Program-made: the position numbers and the translations under genes
Part shown: piece by piece, positions 51,419 through 62,177 of the stretch
Layout: each line of letters starts with the position of its first letter
Numbering within the stretch: the first letter of the stretch is position 1
The notes under the pieces: model-generated
Databases searched by the model: none
Told to the model about the DNA's origin: nothing
The model's input: only the letters and a program-made list of their open reading frames with translations
DNA from: Harmothoe impar
Taxonomy: Eukaryota > Annelida > Polychaeta > Phyllodocida > Polynoidae
Reading direction: 5' to 3'
DNA: 64,000 bases
Assembly (NCBI GenBank): GCA_947462335.1
Contig: OX381717.1
Span: 18,405,166 to 18,469,165, forward strand

Positions 51419-54400
51419 GTAATATACAATTAATGTCCTGATGTCATGTACTGTTCGAAAGGCCTATATCTAAAGAATATGTGTTCCAAATTTTATGTGT
51501 GAACGTGGCATAAAAGTCTTAAAAACCGGCCATGAACTGAACTGTCACTGCCGCAACGCTCGTCTGTCGTTCTGTCAGGTCTCACAACAGTAGTCAGTAA
51601 ACACCTCCGATATAAATAATAAAATGTGAAATTTACAGACACATAGCTAGGCTGTAATGTTGGCCTGGAACTGCCATGAATGTTACTATTATTATGTACA
51701 TCATGATCATCAATTATGACATCATGTGATGAACTTGAAGTCATATTTATTTTATCTATGAAAATAATTTGAAATCCAACAATCTTTTCTCACCAATTTT
51801 TTAATAAATGATGAAAACTGTAAATAATTGATGTATTCTCACCATTTTCCCCCCCACTATTCTGGCAGCTTCGAGGAGGAGATCATGGGACCTCAGCCTC
51901 CGGGGATGCCGCGAATCATCGGCGCCAACACGTTCCACCAAGTCCAAGCTCAGCTGCGTGGTTCGGGTAAAGGACCTCCGGGACCGCCGCCTCGCTATCG
52001 TGAACACGCCCCCCACGGTGCCGGACCGCACGGGCCTCCAAGGGCCGGACCGCACGGTCCTCCAGGGGCCGGTCCCCACGGGCCTCCAGGGGCCGGACCG
52101 CACGGTCCTCCAGGGGCCGGTCCCCACGGTCCTCCAGGGGCCGGACCGCACGGGCCTCCAGGCACACACAGTGCAGGCCCACACAGTGCAGGCCCACACA
52201 GTGCAGGCCCACATGGACCTGGACCGCATGGCGCTGGCCCACATGGGCCCCCAGGCGCTGGCCCACATGGGCCCCCAGGTACCGGCCCACACAGCGCTGG
52301 ACCACATGGTCCGAGCTCACATGGGCCCGGCCCACAAAGCGCAGGCCCACACAGACCACCGTCAACGACATCTTCAGTCCATATCCCCTATTCCGGTAAG
52401 ACATCAATTATTTATTCTAGAGCTATAGCATTGAACAAGATAATGGGTATATTTACAGTCTCGAACTCCGGTCCCAAGACTTCTCCGTTCCCTCTGCTGT
52501 GTATGGGCTGGGAGCAGACACTGTCTTCGCTTGCTACCCATTTGTGCCAGATTGTGCAAATTGATGTGTATTGGTCAATACACATCCAACTACAGACAGA
52601 TTAATATCTTGATCAAAGGGGTAATTAAAGTAGGTGGGGGCTACTGTCTAATTTAACACCCATACTTGACAGAGGTAACTGAAATATGCGTATTGGAATA
52701 GGATGGTAGCATGCTTCCAGGCCTATCCAACTGGAAGGATAGACGCTGGCCGAGGCTGGTATATTTACTATCGAATACCGACAACTAACTAACAGGAATA
52801 GACTCTTAGCTTAAGGCCTTTAAAAAAGAAAGTTGTGTTCTGTATGGCCAAAAATACATGAGGTCGGTTGGTCAATTTGATTTCAAAGTTTCCTTTTACA
52901 ATTTTGGGCCTATAAGACGACCCCTACAGAGAAAAACATGTGACAAATATGAAAGGGAGCTTAAAGTAGTTTTCTGTTCAATCCAACCCCACCTGTGACA
53001 TGATCCCTACTGGTACTTTTATAAAGAAAAGGAGAAAATTAGAAAAAATAATCACAAAAAAATTGTCTTTGACGTGGGGTTTTTAGTTGATATATATTAT
53101 TGGGGTCTAAAAATAAAAGTTAACATCTATTTCTGTTTCTTCCAGTTGCGTCGGCCCCTCCTCCCCCACCTCCCCCCTCAGAGCCGCAGACCAGCACACA
53201 CAGGCACTCCTCCAACCTGAGTCTGCCCCCACCACCTCCCCCACCCCCCGGGTTTGTACCCCACCAAGTAAGACGCCCCCCGCCCCCGCCCATGGGTGGG
53301 CCCCCATCTAGGCCCCCCGGTCCTCCTATGGGCGGCCCCCCCATGCGGCCCCCGGGCCCCCCACCCCGACCCCCCATGATGCCCCCACCCCCTCCACCCC
53401 CCATGGGAGGACCCCCGATGGGCGGCCCACCCCGACCTCCCATGATGAACTATCCGTATAACGGGCCCGGACCGGGAGGTGGCGGTGGTGGCCCGCCGGG
53501 CGGGTATTACGGACAAGGCCCTCACCCACCACATGGCCCTCAGCAGGGCCCTCAGGCGGGCCCTCACCCCCCTATAGGCCCTCAGGCAGGCCCCCACATG
53601 CCCCCCGGCCCTCACCGAGGCCCCTCAGACGATGACTACCACGGCCACCCCTCACAGCCCCCCACCAGCCGCTCCCCGGCTGTTATATCCGCCGGGCCGG
53701 TCATCAACAAACCAAAGGTCGTCTACTCAGCCGGACCGGTCCGCAACGTCCCCAAGAAACAAGAACCTGTCAAAGAGCTCCCTGAGACGAGCGCCTCCCA
53801 GGCGGAAATAGACGGTGAGGAGATGCAAACCGAGCCGGTGATGGCCCCTGGACGCTCGGCTGTTGATGCGGCCATCGCCTCGGCAGCTACAGACTTAGCC
53901 ATGTCTATAGACGGGGACCCTATAGGGGTCGGGGGCATGGGGCCCATGGGGGCAGACATGATGGGTATGGAGGGGGGCAGCGGGGGCGGCAGAGACAGCC
54001 GCAAGATGAAGAAGAAAGACAACAAGAAGCACTATGTACGGTCCGCGGCCGGCGTGGTGTGGGAGGACGGAACGCTCACCGAGTGGAACCCAGGTACGTG
54101 CCGCAGAGCCCATCTTAAGGCCGCTCCAAATAATATCATTGTTTCTCATCACTAAGCCACGACAAATATAACGAGGGCGTAATCTACAAATGTTTTAAAT
54201 AGGTATATTTCCTCTAGCCCATTGTATTCGCGCAGCTGTAAGCTTTAATTTGATACCAAATATACCCATGTTTGTCTATAATTATCAACTTTTCCCTTAA
54301 AATTTGCAAAAAAAAAAAGCGTGCGGTGATGAGAAACAAGGATATTGTTTGGAGTGGCCTCAAATGGTCTTTTCCCCCCTCTTTTCTGTCCGCTCTTTTG

Positions 54401-55775
54401 TTTGCCTGGTTCCCGGCTTTCAAGAATTTACGGTAGAGTGCTGCTCTAACCCGTTAAAGACGGCATGTCGCTTAAAGGCAACATTTGTCGTCATGATGTA
54501 CCAATGCAGCCCAAGTGGTGCCGCATTCCTACATCATGCCGATCTTTCGGGAGAGTCTCAACCCTATGGCAGGATGCTTGAGTGCAGCACTGACGAGTTA
54601 CTCACCAGGGCTGCATTCATGCATCATGACGACGAAGGGTATGATGCATTAATGCATTATGCCGTCCTCAAAAGGCTAAAACAAAGTTTTACACTTTGTA
54701 AATGTTTCCTCCCCATATCAATTGGACGTAATAAGCGCCCACTCACTCCCCTTAGGCAATTTTCTAAAAATACCAGAATTTTCATCGGTTTCATCAGCTT
54801 CTTCACTGTCCATAGCTTCTTTAACCCTTTAGTGACGGCATGCTGCATTTAACAGTTAACCAAAACCTAAATTGATCTGATTTTGTGCTTCAGATGATTT
54901 CCGGATATTCTGTGGTGACCTTGGTAACGAGGTGACGGATGAAGTGCTGGCCCGAGCCTTCTCCAAGTTCCCGACCTTCATCAAGGCCAAGGTCGTACGC
55001 GACAAGCGGACCAACAAAACACGCGGTTACGGCTTTGTCAGCTTCAAGGATCCGACAGACTTTGTTAAAGCCATGAGAGAAATGAACGGTAAGTTTACGT
55101 ACAAATGACAATATACCGGTTATGTCTTTCCTGGTTATTGGCAAGACTGGAAGTCTATATTACCGTAAAACCCCGCCTTTAAGACGGATTTTATTGGTGT
55201 TTTCTTTTCTACAAGACGGATTTTTTCCTAGAATTAGATGGTCGTCTTAAAGGCGGGGTTTTCATATATAGGATAATAGTGAAATCAATTTTTAAATGTT
55301 TTTTGTACAAGACGAATTTTTTTCCAAAGTTGGGGGGTCGTCTTAAAGGTGGGGTCGTCTTAAAGGAGGGGTTTTACGGTACTTTACATTAAAAATTACA
55401 TGTTTTTGGAAAAGGACGCCATCGACAAGATAAAATAGCGAAGTGGTAGTAGTGCCAACCAAAAAGAAAATTAAGCTAGGGTCGAACATTTGTAAATTTT
55501 TTCATAAAATATTTTCAGAAAATAAACCTTTGCTAGTGAGTGGCCCAATCAAAGATTCTTCTTCGCCAAATGCATCCCCATTTCTAGTGTGTAGGCATGT
55601 TACCTGAAGTCTAGCAAATTTAACTTTTATCTTGCAATAATAACCACTAATTGTTGTTGTAGGAAAATATGTTGGTAACCGGCCGATCAAACTACGAAAG
55701 AGCACATGGAAGGACCGTGAAATAGACGTTGTTAAAAAGAAGGAAAAGGACAAGAAGCGACTTGGATACCGGTGA
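51366..55775 (+). CDS. RBM42: RNA-binding protein 42, complete
   Basis: Five exons, 51366-51418, 51869-52395, 53146-54093, 54894-55088 and 55663-55775, join in phase into 611 aa (human protein about 480). The N-terminus [20 protein letters not shown] is typical. Exon 2 carries GPHGPPGA repeats, and exon 3 Pro/Gly/Met tracts followed by a conserved region ([14 protein letters not shown]). Exons 4-5 hold a single C-terminal [17 protein letters not shown] (RNP2-like), [13 protein letters not shown] (RNP1) and [20 protein letters not shown]. It ends with a basic tail [15 protein letters not shown]42 is a nuclear/cytoplasmic RNA-binding protein linked to hnRNP K and splicing. The extra length comes from the repeats in exon 2 and the Pro-rich exon 3. 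Polyadenylation candidates follow at 56185 and 56261. Confidence 0.96.
51869..52395 (+). CDS. RBM42: RBM42 exon 2: GPHG repeats
   Basis: [31 protein letters not shown], then the repeat tract. Acceptor TCTGGCAG, donor GTAAGA. Confidence 0.95.
52010..52350 (+). repeat. Coding GPHGPPGA / AGPHS repeats
   Basis: 24-bp units (GGGGCCGGACCGCACGGTCCTCCA type), then 15-18-bp units (GCAGGCCCACACAGT), all in frame. Strong GC skew makes antisense frames open too. Confidence 0.92.
52396..53145. other. RBM42 intron 2, nothing recognised
   Basis: Unique AT-rich sequence; polypyrimidine tract and acceptor at the right end. Confidence 0.6.
53146..54093 (+). CDS. RBM42: RBM42 exon 3: Pro/Gly/Met-rich and linker
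   Basis: Polyproline runs, MGGPP repeats, [12 protein letters not shown] tract, then the linker with [20 protein letters not shown] and [16 protein letters not shown] before the RRM. The last phrase is a strongly conserved RBM42 feature. Confidence 0.95.
54450..54680. repeat. Dispersed hairpin repeat in RBM42 intron 3
   Basis: TAACCCGTTAAAGACGGCAT … GCAGCACTGACGAGTTACTC ACCAGGGCTGCATTC … ATGCCGTCCTCAAAAGG. Another TIR half (TTTAACCCTTTAGTGACGGC) is at about 54822-54842, 50 bp before exon 4. Confidence 0.8.
54894..55088 (+). CDS. RBM42: RBM42 exon 4: RRM core
   Basis: [20 protein letters not shown] … [24 protein letters not shown]. Confidence 0.97.
55161..55381. mobile_element. 221-bp TA-type MITE in RBM42 intron 4
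   Basis: TACCGTAAAACCCCGCCTTT on the left and AAAGGAGGGGTTTTACGGTA on the right; the interior has repeated GTCTTAAAGG(C/T)GGGGT. Confidence 0.88.
55663..55775 (+). CDS. RBM42: RBM42 exon 5: end of RRM and basic tail
   Basis: [20 protein letters not shown] … KRLGYR and TGA. Confidence 0.97.
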
Positions 55776-56024
55776 CCTGTGACCTTCATAGGCAATCATG
55801 TAGTCTTGACCTTTGACCTTATGAGGAAGAAGGTCACTAACTTGTCATCATCATCGTCATCATTATTATGAACAGAAGTCATTTCATTATTGTCGTTAAC
55901 GACTCGGGGAATCCTCGGAATACTTTTCACTCATTTTGTGTTTCCAAGAAAGAGACTAAAAAAGACTTTTCTGACTAAATGTCATCATTGATGTAAAAAA
56001 TGGAATTCCTCTTCAATTCTAAAT

Positions 56025-56155
56025 TCTTCAAGCATCGCATGATGCATCAATGTTGATGCTCACTTGTCCGCATCATGCCCGCACTGCATGAATGCATCAT
56101 GACGACAAAGGGCATAGTGCATCAAAGCACTCTGCTGCCCTTAAAGGGCTAATAA
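56025..56155. repeat. Dispersed hairpin repeat (degenerate) in RBM42 3' region
   Basis: GCATCGCATGATGCATCAAT … CTGCATGAATGCATCATGAC GACAAAGGGCATAGTGCATC … CTGCCCTTAAAGGGCTAA. It lies within the likely 3' UTR. Confidence 0.65.
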
Positions 56156-56184
56156 TTACTGATTAGGTTTGATTTTTTGTGTCA

Positions 56185-56266
56185 AATAAAGCAGAGTAGT
56201 GTTCCAGGAGATGTGTAGAATTCTCAATGGCTGTCGTGTTATATTCATGCCAACAATTGTAATAAA
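56185..56266 (+). terminator. RBM42 polyadenylation signals
   Basis: AATAAA at 56185-56190 and 56261-56266, about 410 and 490 bp after the stop codon. Confidence 0.5.
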
Positions 56267-56308
56267 TTTGACAAAATACAATCCTCTCTTCTCTTCTTGA
56301 AATATTAT

Positions 56309-56598
56309 TACTGTAAATTCCAGCGTATAACCTGCAGGCTATACGCGAACCAAACCTCTAGTGCGGGTTATGCATATGCAGGCTCCTAAAGTCTAGATGC
56401 GGGTAATATGAGGGGTTTTGGGAGTATAGTACTGTACTATAACGGCAATTTTCAGACCCCCCAGGTGCTGGTAAGCAGTGTTGCCAATGTGGCCGGTGTC
56501 GCGAGGTCTTACACAGGCCATTTGTCTTCTACTCAGGGCAACACTGAATAGGGTCCTCACACTGTCGAAGTGCGGGTTATACGCGGGAATTTATTGTA
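56309..56598. mobile_element. 290-bp TA-type MITE (CCCGCGTATAACC family)
   Basis: TACTGTAAATTCCAGCGTAT on the left, TATACGCGGGAATTTATTGTA on the right. Related to 14778-15094 and half-ends at 20985 and 56853. Confidence 0.8.
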
Positions 56599-57144
56599 TA
56601 TTTGGCGATCACATCTGTAACGTTGTGCACATTGATGGTATCATGAGTTGAGTGTAGAGTGCACAGGGGCTGTAGGCTTTATTTTATGATGAAATGATTC
56701 TTAGAAATTGCAACTTTGTCTCTGTAATTGTGCACAGCGAGGGCGGGAAGGAAAGGGGTTTCACAAAGGAAAGATCTTGCGTAGAAAGTTTCGTGTAGAA
56801 GCCACGGCGTGTATGCAAATCAGACTAATTTGATATCAAACATGCCTACTAGTACCGTAAATTCTTGCGTATAAGCTCCCCCCCCCCCAACTTTGGAAAA
56901 TCATATAAGCCAAACAGGGGATCTGAACATGGCAACTTCAGTACAGTTTTTTCATAACAAATGACAAAACCGAATTTATTTTTCATTCAATTAACATTTA
57001 TTGGTATAACAGTGCATCAATATATATTCCCAGTGATTCTTATACGTCACCCATCTCTACCTAGATTCTAGTGGTGCCTATTGCTTTTAATCTATGTACA
57101 CATGTATGTGTATGGAATATAAAACCAAGTTTTAGTGTTTTAAC

Positions 57145-57300
57145 CCCTAATAGAGAGCCGCATAGTGCCTTGATGAATTATGCCCTTTGTCATCATGATG
57201 CGTGAGTGCAGCCCTAGTGCAGAACTCGCCAGTGCTGCATTAATGTGTCATGGCGACCAAGGGCATAATGCATTTAAGTATTATGCAGTCCATAAAGTTT
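57145..57300. repeat. Dispersed hairpin repeat
   Basis: ATAGTGCCTTGATGAATTATGC … GCAGCCCTAGTGCAGAACTC GCCAGTGCTGCATT … TTATGCAGTCC. Confidence 0.7.
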
Positions 57301-57499
57301 CAAAAACGTCCCAACGTCCCAACGTCTGGGTGGCTAACAAGATTGTTTCATAATGACACACATATTGATGGTAGCGTTTAAACGTCCAAAAACACATGAT
57401 TCTTGTGCGTATAAGCATCATAGTTGACACAAACCTATTCACTTAGAATTAGTTCAACTTATGGATTACCCACTCATGCGAAACATCTCTTAGACTTCT

Positions 57500-57650
57500 A
57501 ACTTTGTGCGATCTGGCATGCAGTCCTGGCGAGTAACTCACCTTTGCTGCATTCATGCATGATACCAGCAATGCACTACTGTTGCGTTACTCGCCGGCGT
57601 TGCATTTGTGCATTACAACAACAAATGAAAAGGTTGTTAAAGGGATAGCC
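57500..57650. repeat. Dispersed hairpin repeat (degenerate)
   Basis: GCAGTCCTGGCGAGTAACTC ACCTTTGCTGCATTC, then a second core TGTTGCGTTACTCGCCGGCG. Confidence 0.65.
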
Positions 57651-58039
57651 ATTTTGATGTGTCATCATTTTAATCGGAGTGTTCTATATTCCTTGTTTTT
57701 ATTGAATTATATTATACACAGGTGGGATTTTCAACATATTGATAAACACCTTATGGTAGAACATGCTCTGATCATAATATTTCAAACTCAACATTGTGCA
57801 AACTCAAGGTGGTAAGCAGGAACAATAGCTTTTCCTCATCATTGAGGATTTGTTAAATAAAAGATGACTAAATCTGATTAAAATCTTATTTCACGAAAGC
57901 CATTTCAGAAATTACAACACAGAGGCAGAACATTCACGCAAGTACCCATTCTGAAGTCATATTTGTGTCAGCATATCCTAAACTCCTGTTCCTTTGCGGT
58001 TCACAACTTAAAACGCCAGTGTTTGTAATAACTACCACC

Positions 58040-58285
58040 TAACGCTATAAGGACGGCATAGTGCATTGATGCATCATGCCCTTGGTCGTCATGAATGCAG
58101 CCTAGGAGAGTAACTCGCCAGGGCTGCATTCATGCATAATGCCGACCCTACAGGGTTGAAACACTCCCGAAGGGTCGCCATGATGCACCAATGCAGCACC
58201 GGCAAGTTACTGGCCAGGGCTGCATTGGTGTATCCAGACGACAAAATAATCTATTAGCAGCATGCCATCCTTAAAGGGTTAACAA
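58040..58285. repeat. Dispersed hairpin repeat, full-length copy with TIRs
   Basis: Begins ACGCTATAAGGACGGCATAG and ends CATGCCATCCTTAAAGGGTTAA. It has two palindromic cores: GCAGCCTAGGAGAGTAACTC GCCAGGGCTGC and GCAGCACCGGCAAGTTACTG GCCAGGGCTGC. Confidence 0.85.
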
Positions 58286-58995
58286 GTAAAGTCAAAGCAT
58301 CTGTATGTACTGTTGACAAGTAACAGATGAAATCACACTATATTTTGATGAAGTGCTCCCAAGATTTTCTCTTTTTTTTTCTCTCAATATTTTATATATT
58401 TTGCAGGCGATTATTTCGCAATTTTACTGCCATTTTCATGGCGGTCTACTTGTGATATAGTTAAAAGAAGGCACCTAGTACGTTCTACCCACTCCTCTAT
58501 ACAGATATACATGGTTATAGTTCCTTAACTAACAGAACGATTATAAAATAACATGTATAAAATCGAGAGTACATCAGATTACCGAAGGAAATCTATAGAT
58601 CACTGGCCAGTCGGCGCTGTTGAATCATTGTTTTGAATACACTTAAAACTATATCGTACGAAGAATGTATTAGAGGGAATGGTTAAAAACTTATAACACA
58701 AAAATTAAGCTTTATTTTACGGTTTGTTTACGTGGGTGGAAACGTTAATATTTACCCATGATATATATATATTCTCGAGGAATAGTAGAGCATAGAATGA
58801 AACCATCAAAATGACTTAATTTTTTATAGATACATTTGTATACAGAGCTTGTGGTCCCATCCAAGGATATTAATCAACAAAATTAGGTTTAAATCACAGG
58901 CAGTCTTTCTCCATATCACCTTATAAATCTTCAAAATTAAAGTAATAGTTGGGCCCTCTCGCCTCTTGTATAATATGTCTCGGTATACACATAAG

Positions 58996-59351
58996 GCCAC
59001 TTAAAATTGAATATCAGCTTCGCGGACACTTTTTGGAAAATAATCTGTGAGGGAGGGAGGCTTTTTTTTTATATACTTTTTCTTGGGGTTGCGGGAGGGA
59101 CTTTTATTCTTTTTTGTTTGCATAAATTGATGGTCTGCACATATAAATGAGGTCTAAAATGCCCTTTACACTTCGTTTCTACCCCTATTATCAGCTGAGA
59201 TATTGATATTTTTGCAACATGTCTTCTGAATCTTTTTAGATGCACCCTTTTTTGGCCTTTTTTTTCTTAAAAGGTGAAAAAAAGGACCAATGCGGCCCTT
59301 TTAAGAGGATGCACGCGGTGTCCGCAAAGCTGATAATCAATTTTAAGTGGC
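58996..59351. mobile_element. 355-bp MITE (CCACTTAAAATTGA)
   Basis: GCCACTTAAAATTGAATATC AGCTTCGCGGACAC on the left and its inverse on the right. Copies or fragments recur at 63563 and 63705 to the window end. Confidence 0.82.
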
Positions 59352-59396
59352 ATAATACAGTTATCATAAACCCTCGGTGGTGACCAGAACTTAACA

Positions 59397-59737
59397 TTAG
59401 GGAGTGTTCATTTATTATTTACAGGGGGGGGGGGGGGTGGTGGGTTTGGGGGGGGGGGGCGTAAAAATTTCCGACCCCTTCTGAGGGGGGGGGGCGTAAA
59501 AAATTCTGACCCCTCTTGAGGGGAGGGGCGTAAAAATTTAAGCCCATTTTTAGCCAAAAAGCCCGCGCGTTTCTATAGTTCAAAGGGGGGGGGGCGAAAA
59601 ATTTTCGGCGCCTTCGGCGAGGGGGGCACAAAGCATTACACGCGCTCTCGAGGGGGGGGGGGGGGCGTAAAATTTTTTCGCCGCTCCGCGCGAAATCTCA
59701 CCACCCCCCCTGTAATTAATAAATGCACACTCCCTTA
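59397..59737. mobile_element. 340-bp MITE, G-run family (TTAGGGAGTG)
   Basis: TTAGGGAGTGTTCATTTATT on the left and AATAAATGCACACTCCCTTA on the right. The interior consists of GGGGGGGGGCGTAAAAA units. G runs here are likely to be mis-sized in an assembly. Confidence 0.8.
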
Positions 59738-60018
59738 ACATGCATTAATACTGTTACACATAACTATAGGCCATTAGCAGCAACATTTTTACACCAATGA
59801 AATAGTTCCCTGCTATTCACTTTCACTAATTAAAATGAGATTTACAAGTTTTTAGCACTGGATGCTAGGATTCAGGTGATCGTGTACAGATATTAACGTA
59901 TATACATACAGAGATACAATTATATTTTTAGGCCTTAATCTTTTCTTTTTTTCCCCTTTTCATGTAAAGCCAGTACTGTAAGTTCTCACATATTACATGA
60001 GAGTTACATGCGAATCGA

Positions 60019-60232
60019 GTGCCTCTACATGGGTACCCACACTTTTGACCATGTCGCTGTGTCGATTTATAGCAGAAGGACTGTGCAATCGTGTCGATTT
60101 TTAGGTATAAAGAACTTAGAGAAAAATCCCTGTGGGACGATTTTCATCCCTAATTTTCCTATGTCCGTTGTTTTTTAAAAAAGCCTAAAAGGGCTGTGTC
60201 GCCCATGACGATTTTTACCCATGTAGAGGCAC
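60019..60232. mobile_element. 214-bp MITE, relative of the NDUFS2 intron 1 element
   Basis: GTGCCTCTACATGGGTA and TACCCATGTAGAGGCAC ends; flanks AATCGA/AACCGA form a 6-bp duplication with one mismatch. Internal GTGTCGATTTTTAG phrases as in 47582-50507. Confidence 0.85.
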
Positions 60233-60986
60233 AACCGAACCTCCGCGCGAGTTACACAAGATTTTCAGTCTGATTTCGGGGGACGAGGATGAGGGTCGAC
60301 CTGGTCTCGATTCTCAGTCTGGGTAATATGCAGGAATGTACGGTACTCAACCTTTTTACAAATTGACGTACATACAACAACCCCGAGTTATCAGTAATTC
60401 TACGCGGGTAACACTTATCTATATAAAAGTATACAAATAGCACGTATTATAAATCGTCTCGTACAATGTTCATAGTATCATAATATTGCATTGATTACCA
60501 AATTCACAGCACTTCGTCATTTGTGGTCTGGGACTAAGCCACTATTTAAAGAAGTCTCTAGTGTATCTACTACTGAGAGTCATGATTAATACAAAATAAC
60601 AATATTTCACATAATTTCCTAATTGTGCCCTCTCAGTTTGTGGGATTAGCAAATCATCTCGGCTTCTCGTAAAGATCAAATAAACATACTGCGTGAATAT
60701 ATGCATACATTATCAAGCTTCAGCATCAAAAGTCCACAGTTCGTTAATAGCGGAGACAATACTTTGGAATTGCCCGCGTCGGGACAGAGCACCATTTTAA
60801 TCCAATTTAACCAGGTAGGCGTGGATGATCAGTCGTCACGTACCCTACCTATATTACTTGGTTAGAAGCGTTGATATAGAAAACTTTTCCCCATAGTTCC
60901 TCCCAAAAGCTGTCAAGCATCAACCTCTAAGTTCCATGATTTATTATGATATTCTAGCTGAAAATGCAGGCTTTGTGATTATGTAA

Positions 60987-61543
60987 TACCGTACCATCGC
61001 GATAATATGTCAGACCACCCTTCTTGTTAGTGTAGCTATACAAGAGGTATTAGAGTCACATTTGAAGACTGCTCTTTCCCCAGGCGCTCTATTAAAGATG
61101 GTATTTAAACTAATACACTTCCCAAACTTTTTCCTTAAAAGGGATGCCATGGGTTCCATTATCATTTTAGCTAATACACAGTACACAATATTTGCAAGAT
61201 ATTTGTCTATAAATACATGATTTAAGATATTTAACAATATAGCCTATTCACCTCACTGACTCTGTCACTCCCCCAGGTGAGTACAGGGTAAACTAGCCTG
61301 GTAGAGAATGCACTGAGCCATGCAGTACCAGATCATAGGGAGTTTTAGTGTCGACCTACAGCAAAAAATATTGCACTACAAGTGCTTATTTGATAGATTT
61401 AGAGACTTTCAATCCTTTAAAAAAGTTAGGGAGTATTCATAGGAGACTTTATACAATAGTAATATGCGCATGAGTAAAAACGCCTCGAATTATAGCTGAC
61501 ATACCATCTTTAAAGACAGGCACATTATCGCGATGGTGCGGTA
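60987..61543. mobile_element. 557-bp TA-type element (ACCGTACCATCGCGATAAT)
   Basis: TACCGTACCATCGCGATAAT on the left, ATTATCGCGATGGTGCGGTA on the right; TA on both sides. No coding frame with similarity. Confidence 0.82.
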
Positions 61544-61554
61544 CTCTGTTAAGC

Positions 61555-61788
61555 CTTTAAGGGTCGCACAGTCTGTTTTGATACAGTATTGGTCGTCATG
61601 ATGTATAAAATTGAATGCACCCCAGGCCAGCCTTCTCCCCAGGGCTGCATTCATGCATCATGCCGGCCTTTCGGGAATGTATCAAACCCCATATAATCGG
61701 CATGATACTTGAATGCATCACTGGCGAGTCACTCCCCAGGGCTGCATTCATGTTTCATGACGACCAAGGATATACTGCATTAAAGCAC
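61555..61788. repeat. Dispersed hairpin repeat
   Basis: CCTTTAAGGGTCGCACAG … GCACTGGCGAGTCACTCCCC AGGGCTGCATTCATG. It is interrupted at the right end by the MITE 61789-62015; the tail GCGACCCTTAAAGGGTC resumes at 62016-62033. Confidence 0.8.
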
Positions 61789-62015
61789 TACCATAAAACC
61801 TTGCGTACAAGTCTAACTCACATATAAGCCGCACCCCGACTTTGGGCCGATCCTATAAGCCGCACCATGGGTCTGATTGTGGTGACTTCTATTACAGTAC
61901 CATAGTAGCAAAAACTCCCGTATAAGCCGCGCCCTTACCATGGGCCGATCCTATAAGCCGCACTGCCGAAATGACTAGCGTACTAGCCGCGGCTTCTATG
62001 CGAGGTTTTACAGTA
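61789..62015. mobile_element. 227-bp TA-type MITE nested in hairpin repeat
   Basis: TACCATAAAACCTTGCGTAC at the left and GCGAGGTTTTACAGTA at the right; interior CCTATAAGCCGCAC repeated. The hairpin repeat continues after it, so it is the younger insertion. Confidence 0.82.
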
Positions 62016-62085
62016 TGCGACCCTTAAAGGGTCGAAGCCTGTGTTTACAATGTGTGTGTAGACGCTATACGGCAGGCAGCAGGTA

Positions 62086-62177
62086 TCACCGCGCGGAGAT
62101 AAGGTTAGCCGCGATGATAATTCCCATCGTAACCATTACAAACAAACCACCCGGCAACGAGTCCATAATCGTGTCAC
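62086..62177 (-). CDS. GK: Glycerol kinase last exon: hydrophobic tail
   Basis: One transmembrane-length segment ([16 protein letters not shown]) followed by SAR and TGA. Acceptor TTTCTCCGCAG. Confidence 0.85.

Larger units (their letters stand above)
55776..62085. other. Intergenic between RBM42 and glycerol kinase (convergent 3' ends)
   Basis: RBM42 3' UTR, then repeat-rich DNA with no coding frame I can support. Stretches not covered by named repeats (about 56600-57140, 57660-58040, 58290-58990, 59740-60015, 60240-60985) are plain AT-rich sequence. Confidence 0.6.

Noticed and set aside
51801..52407. Long antisense open frames over RBM42 exon 2
   Set aside because: They are reverse readings of the GC-rich GPHG repeats; the sense frame has splice sites and conserved protein.
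53107..53615. Antisense Gly-rich frames over RBM42 exon 3
   Set aside because: By-product of CCC/GGG codon composition; no start context or conserved domain.
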